Position numbers and translations under genes: made by a program. The notes under the pieces were generated by a model that saw nothing but the letters and a program-made list of their open reading frames with translations, had not been told where the DNA came from and did not search any database. Below are positions 15,886 to 25,818 of a DNA stretch of 46,855 bases, one piece after another. Source of the DNA: Oscillospiraceae bacterium (GTDB lineage Bacteria > Bacillota > Clostridia > Oscillospirales > CAG-272); contig SVUA01000012.1 in NCBI GenBank assembly GCA_015063485.1, positions 1-46,855 on the forward strand, written 5' to 3'. Numbering within the stretch: position 1 is the stretch's first letter; every line of letters starts with the position of its first letter.

Positions 15886-17154
15886 TTACTCCTTTACGAT
15901 ATCCATAGGATCGGCGATCTTACCCGCGATCGCACTTGCCGCCGCTACTGCGGGACTTGCAAGGTAGACTTCACTAGTAACGTCGCCCATGCGTCCTATA
16001 AAGTTACGGTTTGTGGTCGCAACTGCGCGCTCACCCGCCGCAAGTATGCCCATATAACCGCCAAGACAAGGACCGCAGGTGGGAGTGGAAACTACACAGC
16101 CCGCTTCAACGAATATTTTGAGAAGTCCGTTTTCCATAGCCTTTAAGTAGATATCCTGTGTTGCGGGAATAATTATAGCGCGAACGTTTTTCGCTACCTT
16201 TCTGCCCTTGATTATCTCTGCCGCTTCGGCAAGATCCTTGTAGTGACCGTTTGTGCAAGAGCCGATAACGACCTGATCTATCTTAACGTCACCGATCTCG
16301 TCAAAGGTCTTTGTGTTTTCGGGAAGGTGGGGAAATGCGACGGTAGACTTGATAGTAGAAAGATCTATTTCAATTACCTCGTCGTAAACTGCGTCCTCGT
16401 CTGCCTTGTAGGAAACGATCTCGCGGTCGGAACGCTCCTTAACGTATGCGATCGTCTCGTCGTCAACCTCGAATATACCGTTCTTTGCGCCTGCCTCTAT
16501 TGCCATGTTGCATATGGTCAGACGGTCAAAGATAGAGAGGGAAGCAACGCCCTCGCCAACGAATTCCATCGAGCGATAAAGCGCGCCGTCAACGCCTATC
16601 TTGCCTATGATGTGCAAGATAACGTCCTTACCCGAAACGTACTTGTTGAGTTTGCCCTTGAGTACGAATTTTATAGCAGAGGGAACTTTGAACCAAGCCT
16701 TGCCCGTAGCCATTCCGCAAGCCATGTCGGTAGAGCCGACACCCGTCGAAAATGCGCCGAGAGCACCGTATGTGCAGGTGTGAGAGTCAGCTCCGATAAC
16801 TACGTCACCGGGGACAACGAGTCCTTTTTCGGGAAGAAGGGCGTGTTCGATTCCCATTCTGCCTACGTCGTAAAAGTGGGTGATCTCCTTGTCGTTGCAG
16901 AAATCACGGCACATTTTGCACTGAACTGCCGCTTTGATGTCCTTGTTTGGAGCAAAGTGGTCCATTACCATTGTGACCTTCTCCTTGTCGTAGACTCCCT
17001 CAACGCCGATCTTTTCAAATTCCTTTATTGCAACGGGTGAGGTGATGTCATTTCCAAGAACTCTGTCGAGGTCTACAAGGATAAGCTGTCCCGCCTCGAC
17101 GCGATCAAGTCCTGCGTGCGCGGCGAGTATCTTTTGTGTCATTGTCATTGACAT
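15886..17154 (-). CDS. leuC: 3-isopropylmalate dehydratase large subunit
   Basis: A 422-residue aconitase-family large subunit that carries the [4Fe-4S] cluster and isomerises 2- to 3-isopropylmalate with LeuD. The motifs [34 protein letters not shown] and [11 protein letters not shown], and the cluster cysteines in [13 protein letters not shown], are present. It is the HacA/LeuC2-type short form, matching the short LeuD. AAGGAG lies 8 bases before the first of three closely spaced in-frame ATGs. Confidence 0.96.
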   Translation of the reverse strand: MSMTMTQKILAAHAGLDRVEAGQLILVDLDRVLGNDITSPVAIKEFEKIGVEGVYDKEKVTMVMDHFAPNKDIKAAVQCKMCRDFCNDKEITHFYDVGRMGIEHALLPEKGLVVPGDVVIGADSHTCTYGALGAFSTGVGSTDMACGMATGKAWFKVPSAIKFVLKGKLNKYVSGKDVILHIIGKIGVDGALYRSMEFVGEGVASLSIFDRLTICNMAIEAGAKNGIFEVDDETIAYVKERSDREIVSYKADEDAVYDEVIEIDLSTIKSTVAFPHLPENTKTFDEIGDVKIDQVVIGSCTNGHYKDLAEAAEIIKGRKVAKNVRAIIIPATQDIYLKAMENGLLKIFVEAGCVVSTPTCGPCLGGYMGILAAGERAVATTNRNFIGRMGDVTSEVYLASPAVAAASAIAGKIADPMDIVKE

Positions 17155-17330
17155 AATTAAATCTCCTTTTTTGTTTTTGAAAACTTTTTTGTAAAAAAGC
17201 TTTCAAGCTTTCAAAAAACTTCAAACAAATTGGGTATGTTAATTTGTTTAGCGGGAGGGTCAAGACCCTCCCCTACGGCGTGGGATAAACAATATGCGGG
17301 TTGTATAAATCCCTTGTATGTTTTATTTTG
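17155..17330. other. Repeat-rich gap between ilvD and leuC
   Basis: No gene. Near leuC is a T/A-rich partially paired stretch (17175-17225). At 17253-17272 is a perfect 9-bp-arm hairpin (GGGAGGGTC, AA, GACCCTCCC). From about 17297 is the ATAAATCCCTTGTATG left flank of a dispersed hairpin repeat. The order and several strings match the leuD-leuB gap. Confidence 0.55.
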
Positions 17331-17360
17331 CTTACTTTTCTTTTTCAAAAGAAAAGTAAG
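17331..17360. repeat. Dispersed hairpin repeat, copy 4
   Basis: Arms CTTACTTTTCTTTT and AAAAGAAAAGTAAG with a TC loop, right flank CGCGTTCTCG. It begins 11 bases past the ilvD stop codon within the operon transcript. Confidence 0.75.
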
Positions 17361-17371
17361 CGCGTTCTCGT

Positions 17372-19033
17372 TTACTTATTGATAATAGCACCCTTGTCGG
17401 CGGAGCTTACCATAGAAGCGTAACGCTTTAAGTAACCGGTAATTTCGGTCTTGCGCTTGATAGGCATTTCCTCACGACGACGCGCGAGCTCTTCATCGGA
17501 GACTTTGAGCTCAATTTTGTACTCGGGGATATTGATAGAGATGATATCTCCGTCCTTAACGTAGGCGATAGGACCGCCGCTGACAGCCTCGGGAGAGACG
17601 TGACCGATAGACGCGCCTCTCGTTGCGCCCGAGAAACGACCGTCGGTGATAAGAGCAACGTCCTTGTCAAGTCCCATACCCGCGATAGCGGAGGTGGGGG
17701 AGAGCATCTCTCTCATACCGGGTCCGCCGCTCGGACCTTCGTAACGGATAACGACAACGTCACCCTTTTGGATCTTGCCTGCCCAGATAGCTTCGATAGT
17801 CTCTTCTTCGCTTTCGAATACCTTTGCAGGACCTTCGTGAACGAGCATTTCGGGAGCGACCGCGCTTCTCTTAACGACACAGCCGTCGGGAGCGAGGTTG
17901 CCCTTAAGTACGGCGATACCGCCCGTTTTGCTGAACGCGTTGTCAACGGTGCGGATAACGTTCTCGTCGCGGTTCTTTGCGTTTGCGATATTTTCAGCCA
18001 TGGTCTTGCCCGTGCAGGTCATGACAGACGTGTCAAGCAGACCGAGCTTATCTATCTCGCGGAGAACTGCGTAAACACCGCCCGCTTCGTTGAGATCTTC
18101 CATATAGGTAGGACCTGCGGGAGCGAGGTGGCAGAGGTTAGGAGTTCTCTCGCTTATGCGGTTAACTTCCTCAAGGTCGAATTCAACTCCGCACTCGTTA
18201 GCGATAGCGGGGAGGTGGAGCATACTGTTCGTCGAGCAACCGAGAGCCATATCTGCGGTGATAGCGTTTTTGATAGCCGCCGCCGTCATAATATCGCGGG
18301 GACGGATATTCTTGCGAACGAGCTCCATTACCTGCATGCCCGCGTGCTTTGCGAGCTGGATACGAGCCGAGTGAACGGCGGGGATAGTGCCGTTGCCCTG
18401 AAGTCCCATACCGAGAACCTCGGTAAGACAGTTCATCGAGTTTGCGGTATACATACCCGAGCAAGAGCCACAGGTGGGGCAGGTCTTGCACTCGAATTCG
18501 TTTAGCTTTTCATCGTCGATATTACCCGCATGGTAAGCGCCGACAGCCTCGAACATACTCGAAAGGCTCGTTTTTTTGCCGCCTACGCGTCCTGCAAGCA
18601 TAGGACCACCGCTTACGAAAACGGTGGGAATATTCAATCTTGCAGATGCCATGAGAAGACCGGGCACGTTTTTGTCGCAGTTGGGGATCATTACCATGCC
18701 GTCAAAGCCGTGAGCCATTACCATAGCCTCAGTGGAGTCGGCGATAAGGTCGCGGGTAACGAGAGAATATTTCATTCCCACGTGACCCATAGCAATGCCG
18801 TCGCATACGGCAATAGCGGGGAACATGATGGGCGTACCGCCCGCCATAGCGATACCGAGCTTAACAGCTTCGGTGATCTTGTCGAGATTCATATGTCCCG
18901 GAACTATTTCATTATAAGAGCTTACGACTGCGATAAGAGGCTTCTGAAGCTCCTCTTCGGTAAGACCGAGCGCATTGTAAAGCGAACGATGGGGCGCGTT
19001 GTCGCAGCCGTTTACAACAGTATCTTTAATCAT
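17372..19033 (-). CDS. ilvD: Dihydroxy-acid dehydratase
   Basis: A 553-residue Fe-S dehydratase converting dihydroxy acids to 2-oxo acids in valine and isoleucine synthesis. Cluster cysteines are in NCDKNVPGL and in [18 protein letters not shown]. The C-terminal [20 protein letters not shown] motif is intact. Length is standard. AAGGAG precedes the ATG. It follows ilvC by 98 bases that contain a strong stem-loop without a U run. Confidence 0.96.
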   Translation of the reverse strand: MIKDTVVNGCDNAPHRSLYNALGLTEEELQKPLIAVVSSYNEIVPGHMNLDKITEAVKLGIAMAGGTPIMFPAIAVCDGIAMGHVGMKYSLVTRDLIADSTEAMVMAHGFDGMVMIPNCDKNVPGLLMASARLNIPTVFVSGGPMLAGRVGGKKTSLSSMFEAVGAYHAGNIDDEKLNEFECKTCPTCGSCSGMYTANSMNCLTEVLGMGLQGNGTIPAVHSARIQLAKHAGMQVMELVRKNIRPRDIMTAAAIKNAITADMALGCSTNSMLHLPAIANECGVEFDLEEVNRISERTPNLCHLAPAGPTYMEDLNEAGGVYAVLREIDKLGLLDTSVMTCTGKTMAENIANAKNRDENVIRTVDNAFSKTGGIAVLKGNLAPDGCVVKRSAVAPEMLVHEGPAKVFESEEETIEAIWAGKIQKGDVVVIRYEGPSGGPGMREMLSPTSAIAGMGLDKDVALITDGRFSGATRGASIGHVSPEAVSGGPIAYVKDGDIISINIPEYKIELKVSDEELARRREEMPIKRKTEITGYLKRYASMVSSADKGAIINK

Positions 19034-19060
19034 TTTTTACTCCTTTTTAGTATGGCACAT

Positions 19061-19088
19061 GGGGTTGTTGCATAAATGCCACAACCCC
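19061..19088 (-). other. Stem-loop between ilvC and ilvD
   Basis: On the minus strand GGGGTTGT-G-GCA pairs with TGC-A-ACAACCCC around a TTTA loop. No U tract follows, so it is more likely an mRNA processing or stability element than a terminator; it could set different levels of ilvC and ilvD. Confidence 0.6.
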
Positions 19089-19131
19089 AATACGTGCGTC
19101 TGTGTAATAGAATCAGCAACAGGCGCAGAGA

Positions 19132-20692
<1,561 letters not shown>

Positions 20693-20704
20693 GTCTCTCC
20701 CTCC

Positions 20705-22387
20705 TTATTTTTGTACTTTGACGATGATATCGTCTATTGAGCCGCCGGGCGGGAGCATGGGAAGGACGAATTCGTCCTTGTCTATTCTCGTGTCTATGAG
20801 GACGGGACCGCCCAAGGTAATAGCTTTGGTAAAGCATTCGGCGAACTCCTCGGGAGTAGTTGCTACGAATCCGTTTGCACCGAACGCTTCAGCAAGCTTT
20901 ACGAAATCGGTCTTTCGCTCAAGAACGGTATTCGAGTAGCGTTTGCCGAAGAAGAGAGTCTGCCATTGTCTTACCATTCCGAGAACGCCGTTGTTCATAA
21001 GAACGATAACGATAGGCAGGTTATAGGTAACTGCCGTTGCAAGCTCGTTTAAGTTCATACCGAAGCTTCCGTCACCCGTGATAAGAACGGTGGGGTCTTT
21101 CGTCGCGACGTATGCACCCATAGCCGCGCCAAGACCGAATCCCATAGTTCCAAGACCGCCGCTTGAAACGAAGCGTCTTGTAGTATCGAACGACGCGTAT
21201 TGAGCCGTCCACATCTGGTGCTGACCTACGTCGGTAGCTATAATGGTACGCTCCTGCTTGTTTGCGTTTATGATCTCAAAGACCTTGCGGGGAGTAAGCT
21301 TATCTCCCGCCGCCTTTGCCGCTTCTTCGTCAAATCTCTTTTCGTCTGCCTTGTATGCGCTTACGATCGCGTTCCATTCGAGATTTTTCTTTGCTTGTAC
21401 GCCTGCAACTATTCGAGAGAATGCATCGCGTACGTCACCGATCACTCCGAGATCGACCTTGATGTTTTTGTTTATCTCCGCAAAATCGGGGTCGAGCTGA
21501 ATTATCTTGGAGTTCTTTGCGTATTTTGCAACGTTGCCCGTAGCTCTGTCGCTAAAGCGTACTCCGATACCGATAATGAGGTCGGCATCCTTTTGCGACA
21601 TTGAAGACGCGTAATGACCGTGCATACCCTGCATACCGAGGAATCGTTCCTGTCCGTCGGGAATTGCCGAAAGCCCCATAAAGGTACAGCCGATGTAAGC
21701 GTCGATCTTTTCCGCAAACGCGAGTATCTCCTCGCCCATGCCAAGACCCGCAGCTCCGCCGCCGATATATATGTAGGGACGTTTCGATTCGTTTACAAGC
21801 TTGATAGCCTCCTCAATGGACTTATCTTTTGCGCAGGGAAGCGGTATTTTTTCCACAACAGGCTTTGGCTCGTAGTCGTAAAGCGCTATCTGAACGTCCT
21901 TCGGAACGTCGATGAGCACAGGACCCGGTCTGCCCGATTTAGCTATCTGGAATGCTTCGCGGATAGAGTCCGCAAGATCCTCGATCTTATTTACGAAATA
22001 GTTGTGTTTTGTAATAGGAAGCGTGATCCCCGTAATGTCTATCTCCTGAAAGCTATCCTTACCGATAAGGGAGCAGGGAACGTTTCCCGTGATAGCTACC
22101 ATTGGGATAGAGTCGAGCATTGCCGTAGCGATTCCCGTAACGAGATTCGTAGCACCGGGACCCGAGGTCGCGATACAAACTCCGACCTTTCCCGTAGCTC
22201 TCGAATAGCCGTCCGCGGCGTGCGAAGCGCCTTGCTCGTGCGCAGTCAGAACGTGGTTTATTTTGTCGCTGTATTTATAAAGGGCATCGTAGACGTTTAA
22301 TATCTGTCCGCCCGGATAACCGAAGACGTCGGTAACGCCCTGTTCAATGAGGGTGTTAACGATTATCTCCGCTCCTGTCATTTTCAT
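20705..22387 (-). CDS. ilvB: Acetolactate synthase large (catalytic) subunit
   Basis: A 560-residue ThDP enzyme, the first common step of valine, leucine and isoleucine synthesis. The catalytic glutamate lies in TAHEQGASHAADGYSRATG, the FAD-associated region follows, and the ThDP/Mg motif is GDGSFGMNLNELATAVTYNL (GDG to N spacing intact). It is biosynthetic-type, since it pairs with ilvN, rather than catabolic AlsS. It starts 17 bases after leuA with AAGGAG. Confidence 0.96.
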   Translation of the reverse strand: MKMTGAEIIVNTLIEQGVTDVFGYPGGQILNVYDALYKYSDKINHVLTAHEQGASHAADGYSRATGKVGVCIATSGPGATNLVTGIATAMLDSIPMVAITGNVPCSLIGKDSFQEIDITGITLPITKHNYFVNKIEDLADSIREAFQIAKSGRPGPVLIDVPKDVQIALYDYEPKPVVEKIPLPCAKDKSIEEAIKLVNESKRPYIYIGGGAAGLGMGEEILAFAEKIDAYIGCTFMGLSAIPDGQERFLGMQGMHGHYASSMSQKDADLIIGIGVRFSDRATGNVAKYAKNSKIIQLDPDFAEINKNIKVDLGVIGDVRDAFSRIVAGVQAKKNLEWNAIVSAYKADEKRFDEEAAKAAGDKLTPRKVFEIINANKQERTIIATDVGQHQMWTAQYASFDTTRRFVSSGGLGTMGFGLGAAMGAYVATKDPTVLITGDGSFGMNLNELATAVTYNLPIVIVLMNNGVLGMVRQWQTLFFGKRYSNTVLERKTDFVKLAEAFGANGFVATTPEEFAECFTKAITLGGPVLIDTRIDKDEFVLPMLPPGGSIDDIIVKVQK

Positions 22388-22404
22388 ATGAATATCTCCT
22401 TAAA

Positions 22405-24081
22405 TTATTTTGTCGTTATGCTCGTTTTGTCTATCATGATGTTTACGGCGCTGACGAGAGCCTTTACGGAGGATACGATAATATCGCTGTCGATTCCCGT
22501 ACCCCAATAGATGTTTCCATCGTATTCAATGCTTACGTAAGATGCCGCCTTGGAGGTGGACTTGCCTTCAAGCGCGTGCTGGGTGTAGCTTTCAAGAGTG
22601 TAATCTACGCCGAGAAGATCCTTGAGTGCGTTTGCTACCGAGTCAAGACGACCGTTACCGAAGGAGGTAAGGGTCTTATCCTCGCCGTGATAGCGTATAA
22701 CGCTGTATGCGCGGATACCGTCGTTTTCATCGGTGTAGACCGCGCGTACGACGTCAACATATTTGTTTATGTTCACGAAATCGCGCTTGAATATGTCATA
22801 TATCTCAACGGGCTGAAGCTCACGGTGCTCGTGGTCGGAAATGTTCTTGATATGATATCCGAACACCTCGCGCATCTTGGGCGGAAGATTGTGATTGAAC
22901 TGTGTTTCAAGTATGTATCCGATACCGCCCTTACCAGACTGCGAGTTGATGCGGATAACGTCCGCCTCGTATTCGCGTCCGATGTCGGTGGGGTCGATAG
23001 GAAGATAAGGAACGTTCCAGATGCCGCCCTTTGCCTCTCTCCACTTCATGCCCTTTGCGATTGCGTCCTGATGAGAGCCGCTGAATGCCGCAAAGACGAG
23101 CTGACCGCTATACGGCTGACGCTGGTAAACGCGCATACGCGTTACCTTTTCGTATACCTCGGTGATTGCGGGAAGATCTGAAAAATCAAGCTTCGGGTCT
23201 ATACCCTGAGAGTACATGTTAAGAGCGAGAGTGATTATATCGACGTTACCCGTGCGTTCTCCGTTTCCGAAGAGAGTTCCCTCGATCCTGTCGCCGCCAG
23301 CAAGAAGTCCCATCTCGCTGTCTGCGATAGCACAACCTCTGTCGTTGTGGGGGTGGAGAGAAATGATAAGATTTTCACGGTCGATAAGATTCTTGCACAT
23401 AAACTCGACCTGCGCCGCGTAAACGTGGGGCATCGAGTGCGACACCGTTGCGGGAAGGTTTATAATGACCTTATCATCGGGAGTAGGCTGCCAGATAGAG
23501 ATGACCTCGTTGCAGACCTCGGCGGCGTATTCGGGTTCTGTTCCCGTAAAGCTTTCGGGAGAGTATTCAAAGGTTATCTGACCCTCTGCCTCCGCCTTGT
23601 ATTTTTTGCAAAGCTTTGCACCGAAGATAGCGATATCCTTTATCTCCTGCTTATCCTTTTTGAACACCTGCTCACGCTGAGCGACCGAGGTGGAGTTGTA
23701 AAGGTGAACGATAGCGTGCTTTGCGCCCTTTATCGCCTCAAATGTTTTTGCGATTATATGTTCTCTCGACTGCGTAAGGACCTGAATGGTCACGTCGTCT
23801 GGGATAAGGTCTTGCTCTATAATAGCTCGGCAAAATTCATATTCTGTTTCGGAAGCGGCAGGGAAGCCGACCTCGATCTCCTTAAAGCCTATCTTGCAAA
23901 GAAGCTTGAAGAACTCAAGCTTTTCCTCAAGGCTCATAGGCACGATAAGCGCCTGATTTCCGTCGCGAAGGTCAACGCTGCACCATGCGGGAGGCGTGTC
24001 GATATAGTCCTTGCGCATCCATTCCATAGTAATGCCTCTGGGGGCAAAAAATTGTTTTGAATACTTTTCACAGTTTTTCAT
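22405..24081 (-). CDS. leuA: 2-isopropylmalate synthase, type 2 (long form)
   Basis: A 558-residue enzyme condensing acetyl-CoA and 2-oxoisovalerate, the committed step to leucine. The N terminus with KDYIDTPPAWCSVDLRDGNQ is that of the IPMS2 class seen in actinobacteria and some Clostridia. Metal-binding residues in SLHPHNDRGCAIAD and the GNGERTGNVDIITLALN motif follow. The last 120 residues form the LeuA dimer/regulatory domain, which commonly binds leucine. It is the first gene after the T-box leader. Confidence 0.95.
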   Translation of the reverse strand: MKNCEKYSKQFFAPRGITMEWMRKDYIDTPPAWCSVDLRDGNQALIVPMSLEEKLEFFKLLCKIGFKEIEVGFPAASETEYEFCRAIIEQDLIPDDVTIQVLTQSREHIIAKTFEAIKGAKHAIVHLYNSTSVAQREQVFKKDKQEIKDIAIFGAKLCKKYKAEAEGQITFEYSPESFTGTEPEYAAEVCNEVISIWQPTPDDKVIINLPATVSHSMPHVYAAQVEFMCKNLIDRENLIISLHPHNDRGCAIADSEMGLLAGGDRIEGTLFGNGERTGNVDIITLALNMYSQGIDPKLDFSDLPAITEVYEKVTRMRVYQRQPYSGQLVFAAFSGSHQDAIAKGMKWREAKGGIWNVPYLPIDPTDIGREYEADVIRINSQSGKGGIGYILETQFNHNLPPKMREVFGYHIKNISDHEHRELQPVEIYDIFKRDFVNINKYVDVVRAVYTDENDGIRAYSVIRYHGEDKTLTSFGNGRLDSVANALKDLLGVDYTLESYTQHALEGKSTSKAASYVSIEYDGNIYWGTGIDSDIIVSSVKALVSAVNIMIDKTSITTK

Positions 24082-24147
24082 TATAAGAAAATCCCTTTCC
24101 TTTTTTCATTCGCTGTGTTGCGCAGAAGTGCGCTTTGGGATTTGTAT

Positions 24148-24436
24148 AAAAAAAGCTCCTTTACGCAACAGCAATAACTTTTGCATAAAAGAGACGAAGA
24201 CAGTTATTCCCCGCGGTACCACTCTGCATTGATGATATTTATCACCCACTCATGTCCTGTCAAACAACAAGACTTCTCTTTAACGGGAGATGCCGTCCGA
24301 GTCTAATCACGGTCATTTTTAACCGCTTTCGGTCGGAAACTCGGGGAGGAGACATATTTTGCTTTGCATATCGTCTTACACCAACCGACGATTCTCTGCG
24401 ATGCTCCCGCAAAAATGATTTCCCTTCACAGTCGAT
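24148..24436 (-). promoter_or_regulatory. T-box riboswitch leader (probably leucine-specific)
   Basis: On the minus strand the leader contains, in order: a stem I region with the AGAGA bulge and GGTGTAAG-type distal loop (24401-24375 region); the T-box proper AGAGTGGTACCGCGG at 24225-24211; and a terminator whose 13-base arms are 24193-24181 and 24168-24156, followed by seven U at 24154-24148. This is the classic tRNA-sensing antitermination layout: uncharged tRNA lets transcription proceed into leuA. CUC (Leu) triplets at 24351-24346 lie on the expected side of stem I, but I could not fold the specifier loop with certainty. Confidence 0.9.
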
Positions 24437-24442
24437 ATGAGT

Positions 24443-24471
24443 ATTTTATATTATTTTTCTTTATTTGTCAA
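24443..24471 (-). promoter_or_regulatory. SigA-type promoter of the leu/ilv operon
   Basis: On the minus strand: TTGACA at 24471-24466, a 17-base spacer, TAAAAT at 24448-24443; start predicted near 24436, just before T-box stem I. Confidence 0.8.
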
Positions 24472-24530
24472 GAGAAAATGATATTTTTTCACAATTTTTT
24501 TTAAAAATTTTCATTTAATATAAATAATAC

Positions 24531-24584
24531 AAAATATGCGGCTTTCTATATGTGCGTATTGCACAATAAAAAACCGCATATTTT
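24531..24584 (-). terminator. Terminator of ilvE
   Basis: An 11-bp stem (AAAATATGCGG and CCGCATATTTT) with an inner GTGC/GCAC hairpin, beginning 18 bases after the ilvE stop codon. Its minus-strand 3' side is AT-rich. It separates ilvE from the T-box operon promoter. Confidence 0.7.
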
Positions 24585-24601
24585 CATTAGATCATTATAT
24601 A

Positions 24602-25663
24602 TCAGAGCTTGAGTATCCAGTTATACGTATCTTCTATCTTACCCCACTGTATACCCGTGAGCGTATCGTAAAGCTTTTGCGTTACTTCTCCGATCTTTCC
24701 GCTGTTTACATCGTACTCGACGTCCTGATAGCAAAGTCTGCCGATAGGAGAAACGACAGCCGCCGTTCCGCAACCCCAAGCCTCTTCAAGCTTGCCGTTT
24801 TTCATAGCTTCTACAAGCTCGTCGACAGAAAGAAGTCTCTCGCTTACGGTGTAGCCCATGTTCTTGAGGACCTCGATGCAGGACATACGGGTGATACCGG
24901 GGAGGATAGAGCCTGTGAGCGCGGGGGTGACTATCTCACCGTCTATCTTGAACATGACGTTCATAGCGCCGACTTCCTCAACGTATTTTCTCTCAACGCC
25001 GTCAAGCCAAAGGACCTGTGAGTATCCCTTTCTTGCCGCTCTTTCGCCTGCTCTTGTTGATGCCGCATAGTTACCGCCGCACTTTGCAAAGCCCGTGCCG
25101 CCTCGTACCGCGCGGACGTCTTCGGACTCTATCATTATCTTAACGGGGTTGATGCCCTCTGCGTAGTAGCTTCCGCTGGGAGAAGCGATCATCATAAATG
25201 TCGCGTTGTGTACCGCGTGAACTCCGAGAGCCTCGTCGTTTCCGAACATAAAGGGACGGAGATAGAGCGACGTACCGAAGGAGTGGGGGACCCACTTTTC
25301 CTCAAGCTTTACGAAGGTCGTAAGTATCTCGAGAGCGTCATTCTCATCTATCTCGGGCAGACACATACGCTCTGCCGAGCGATTCATACGGCGTATATTT
25401 TCCATAGGTCTGAAAAGCTGTACTCCGCCGTCCGCGCGTCTGTATGCCTTAAGTCCCTCAAAGATCTCCGCGCCGTAGTGAAGGACGGTAGAGGCGGGGT
25501 GAATGGGGAAATAGCCAAAAGGAACGATGCGGGCATTGTGCCAACCTTTAGATGCTTCGTAGTCCATTATGAACATATGGTCGGAAAAGATCTTGCCAAA
25601 GCCCAAGGATTCCTCGGGGGGCATTGTTTTAGGATCTTGTGTTAACGATATTTTGATATCCAT
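24602..25663 (-). CDS. ilvE: Branched-chain-amino-acid aminotransferase
   Basis: A 353-residue class IV PLP aminotransferase making valine, leucine and isoleucine from their 2-oxo acids. The PLP lysine is in GGTGFAKCGGNYAAS; family motifs LKAYRRADGGVQLFRP, LYLRPFMFG and GSILPGITRMSCIEV are intact. The length fits the large BCAT type (about 340-360). AAGGAAGG precedes the ATG. It lies just upstream of the T-box operon but has its own promoter and terminator, so it is regulated separately. Confidence 0.95.
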   Translation of the reverse strand: MDIKISLTQDPKTMPPEESLGFGKIFSDHMFIMDYEASKGWHNARIVPFGYFPIHPASTVLHYGAEIFEGLKAYRRADGGVQLFRPMENIRRMNRSAERMCLPEIDENDALEILTTFVKLEEKWVPHSFGTSLYLRPFMFGNDEALGVHAVHNATFMMIASPSGSYYAEGINPVKIMIESEDVRAVRGGTGFAKCGGNYAASTRAGERAARKGYSQVLWLDGVERKYVEEVGAMNVMFKIDGEIVTPALTGSILPGITRMSCIEVLKNMGYTVSERLLSVDELVEAMKNGKLEEAWGCGTAAVVSPIGRLCYQDVEYDVNSGKIGEVTQKLYDTLTGIQWGKIEDTYNWILKL

Positions 25664-25722
25664 GATATAGAACCTTCCTTTTGTGCGTATGCACGAATTT
25701 ATAAATTAAAAAATATAAAATA

Positions 25723-25751
25723 ATTTTACTACACGCAAAGCGTTAAGTCAA
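25723..25751 (-). promoter_or_regulatory. SigA-type promoter of ilvE
   Basis: On the minus strand: TTGACT at 25751-25746, a 17-base spacer, TAAAAT at 25728-25723. The roughly 50-base leader contains a small GTGC-GTAT-GCAC hairpin near its 3' end. Confidence 0.7.
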
Positions 25752-25818
25752 TAGATTTTTTTCGATTTTTTTGTAAACTTATTGAAAAGAGCGAATTTTA
25801 TTCATTTAAGAATGTATT

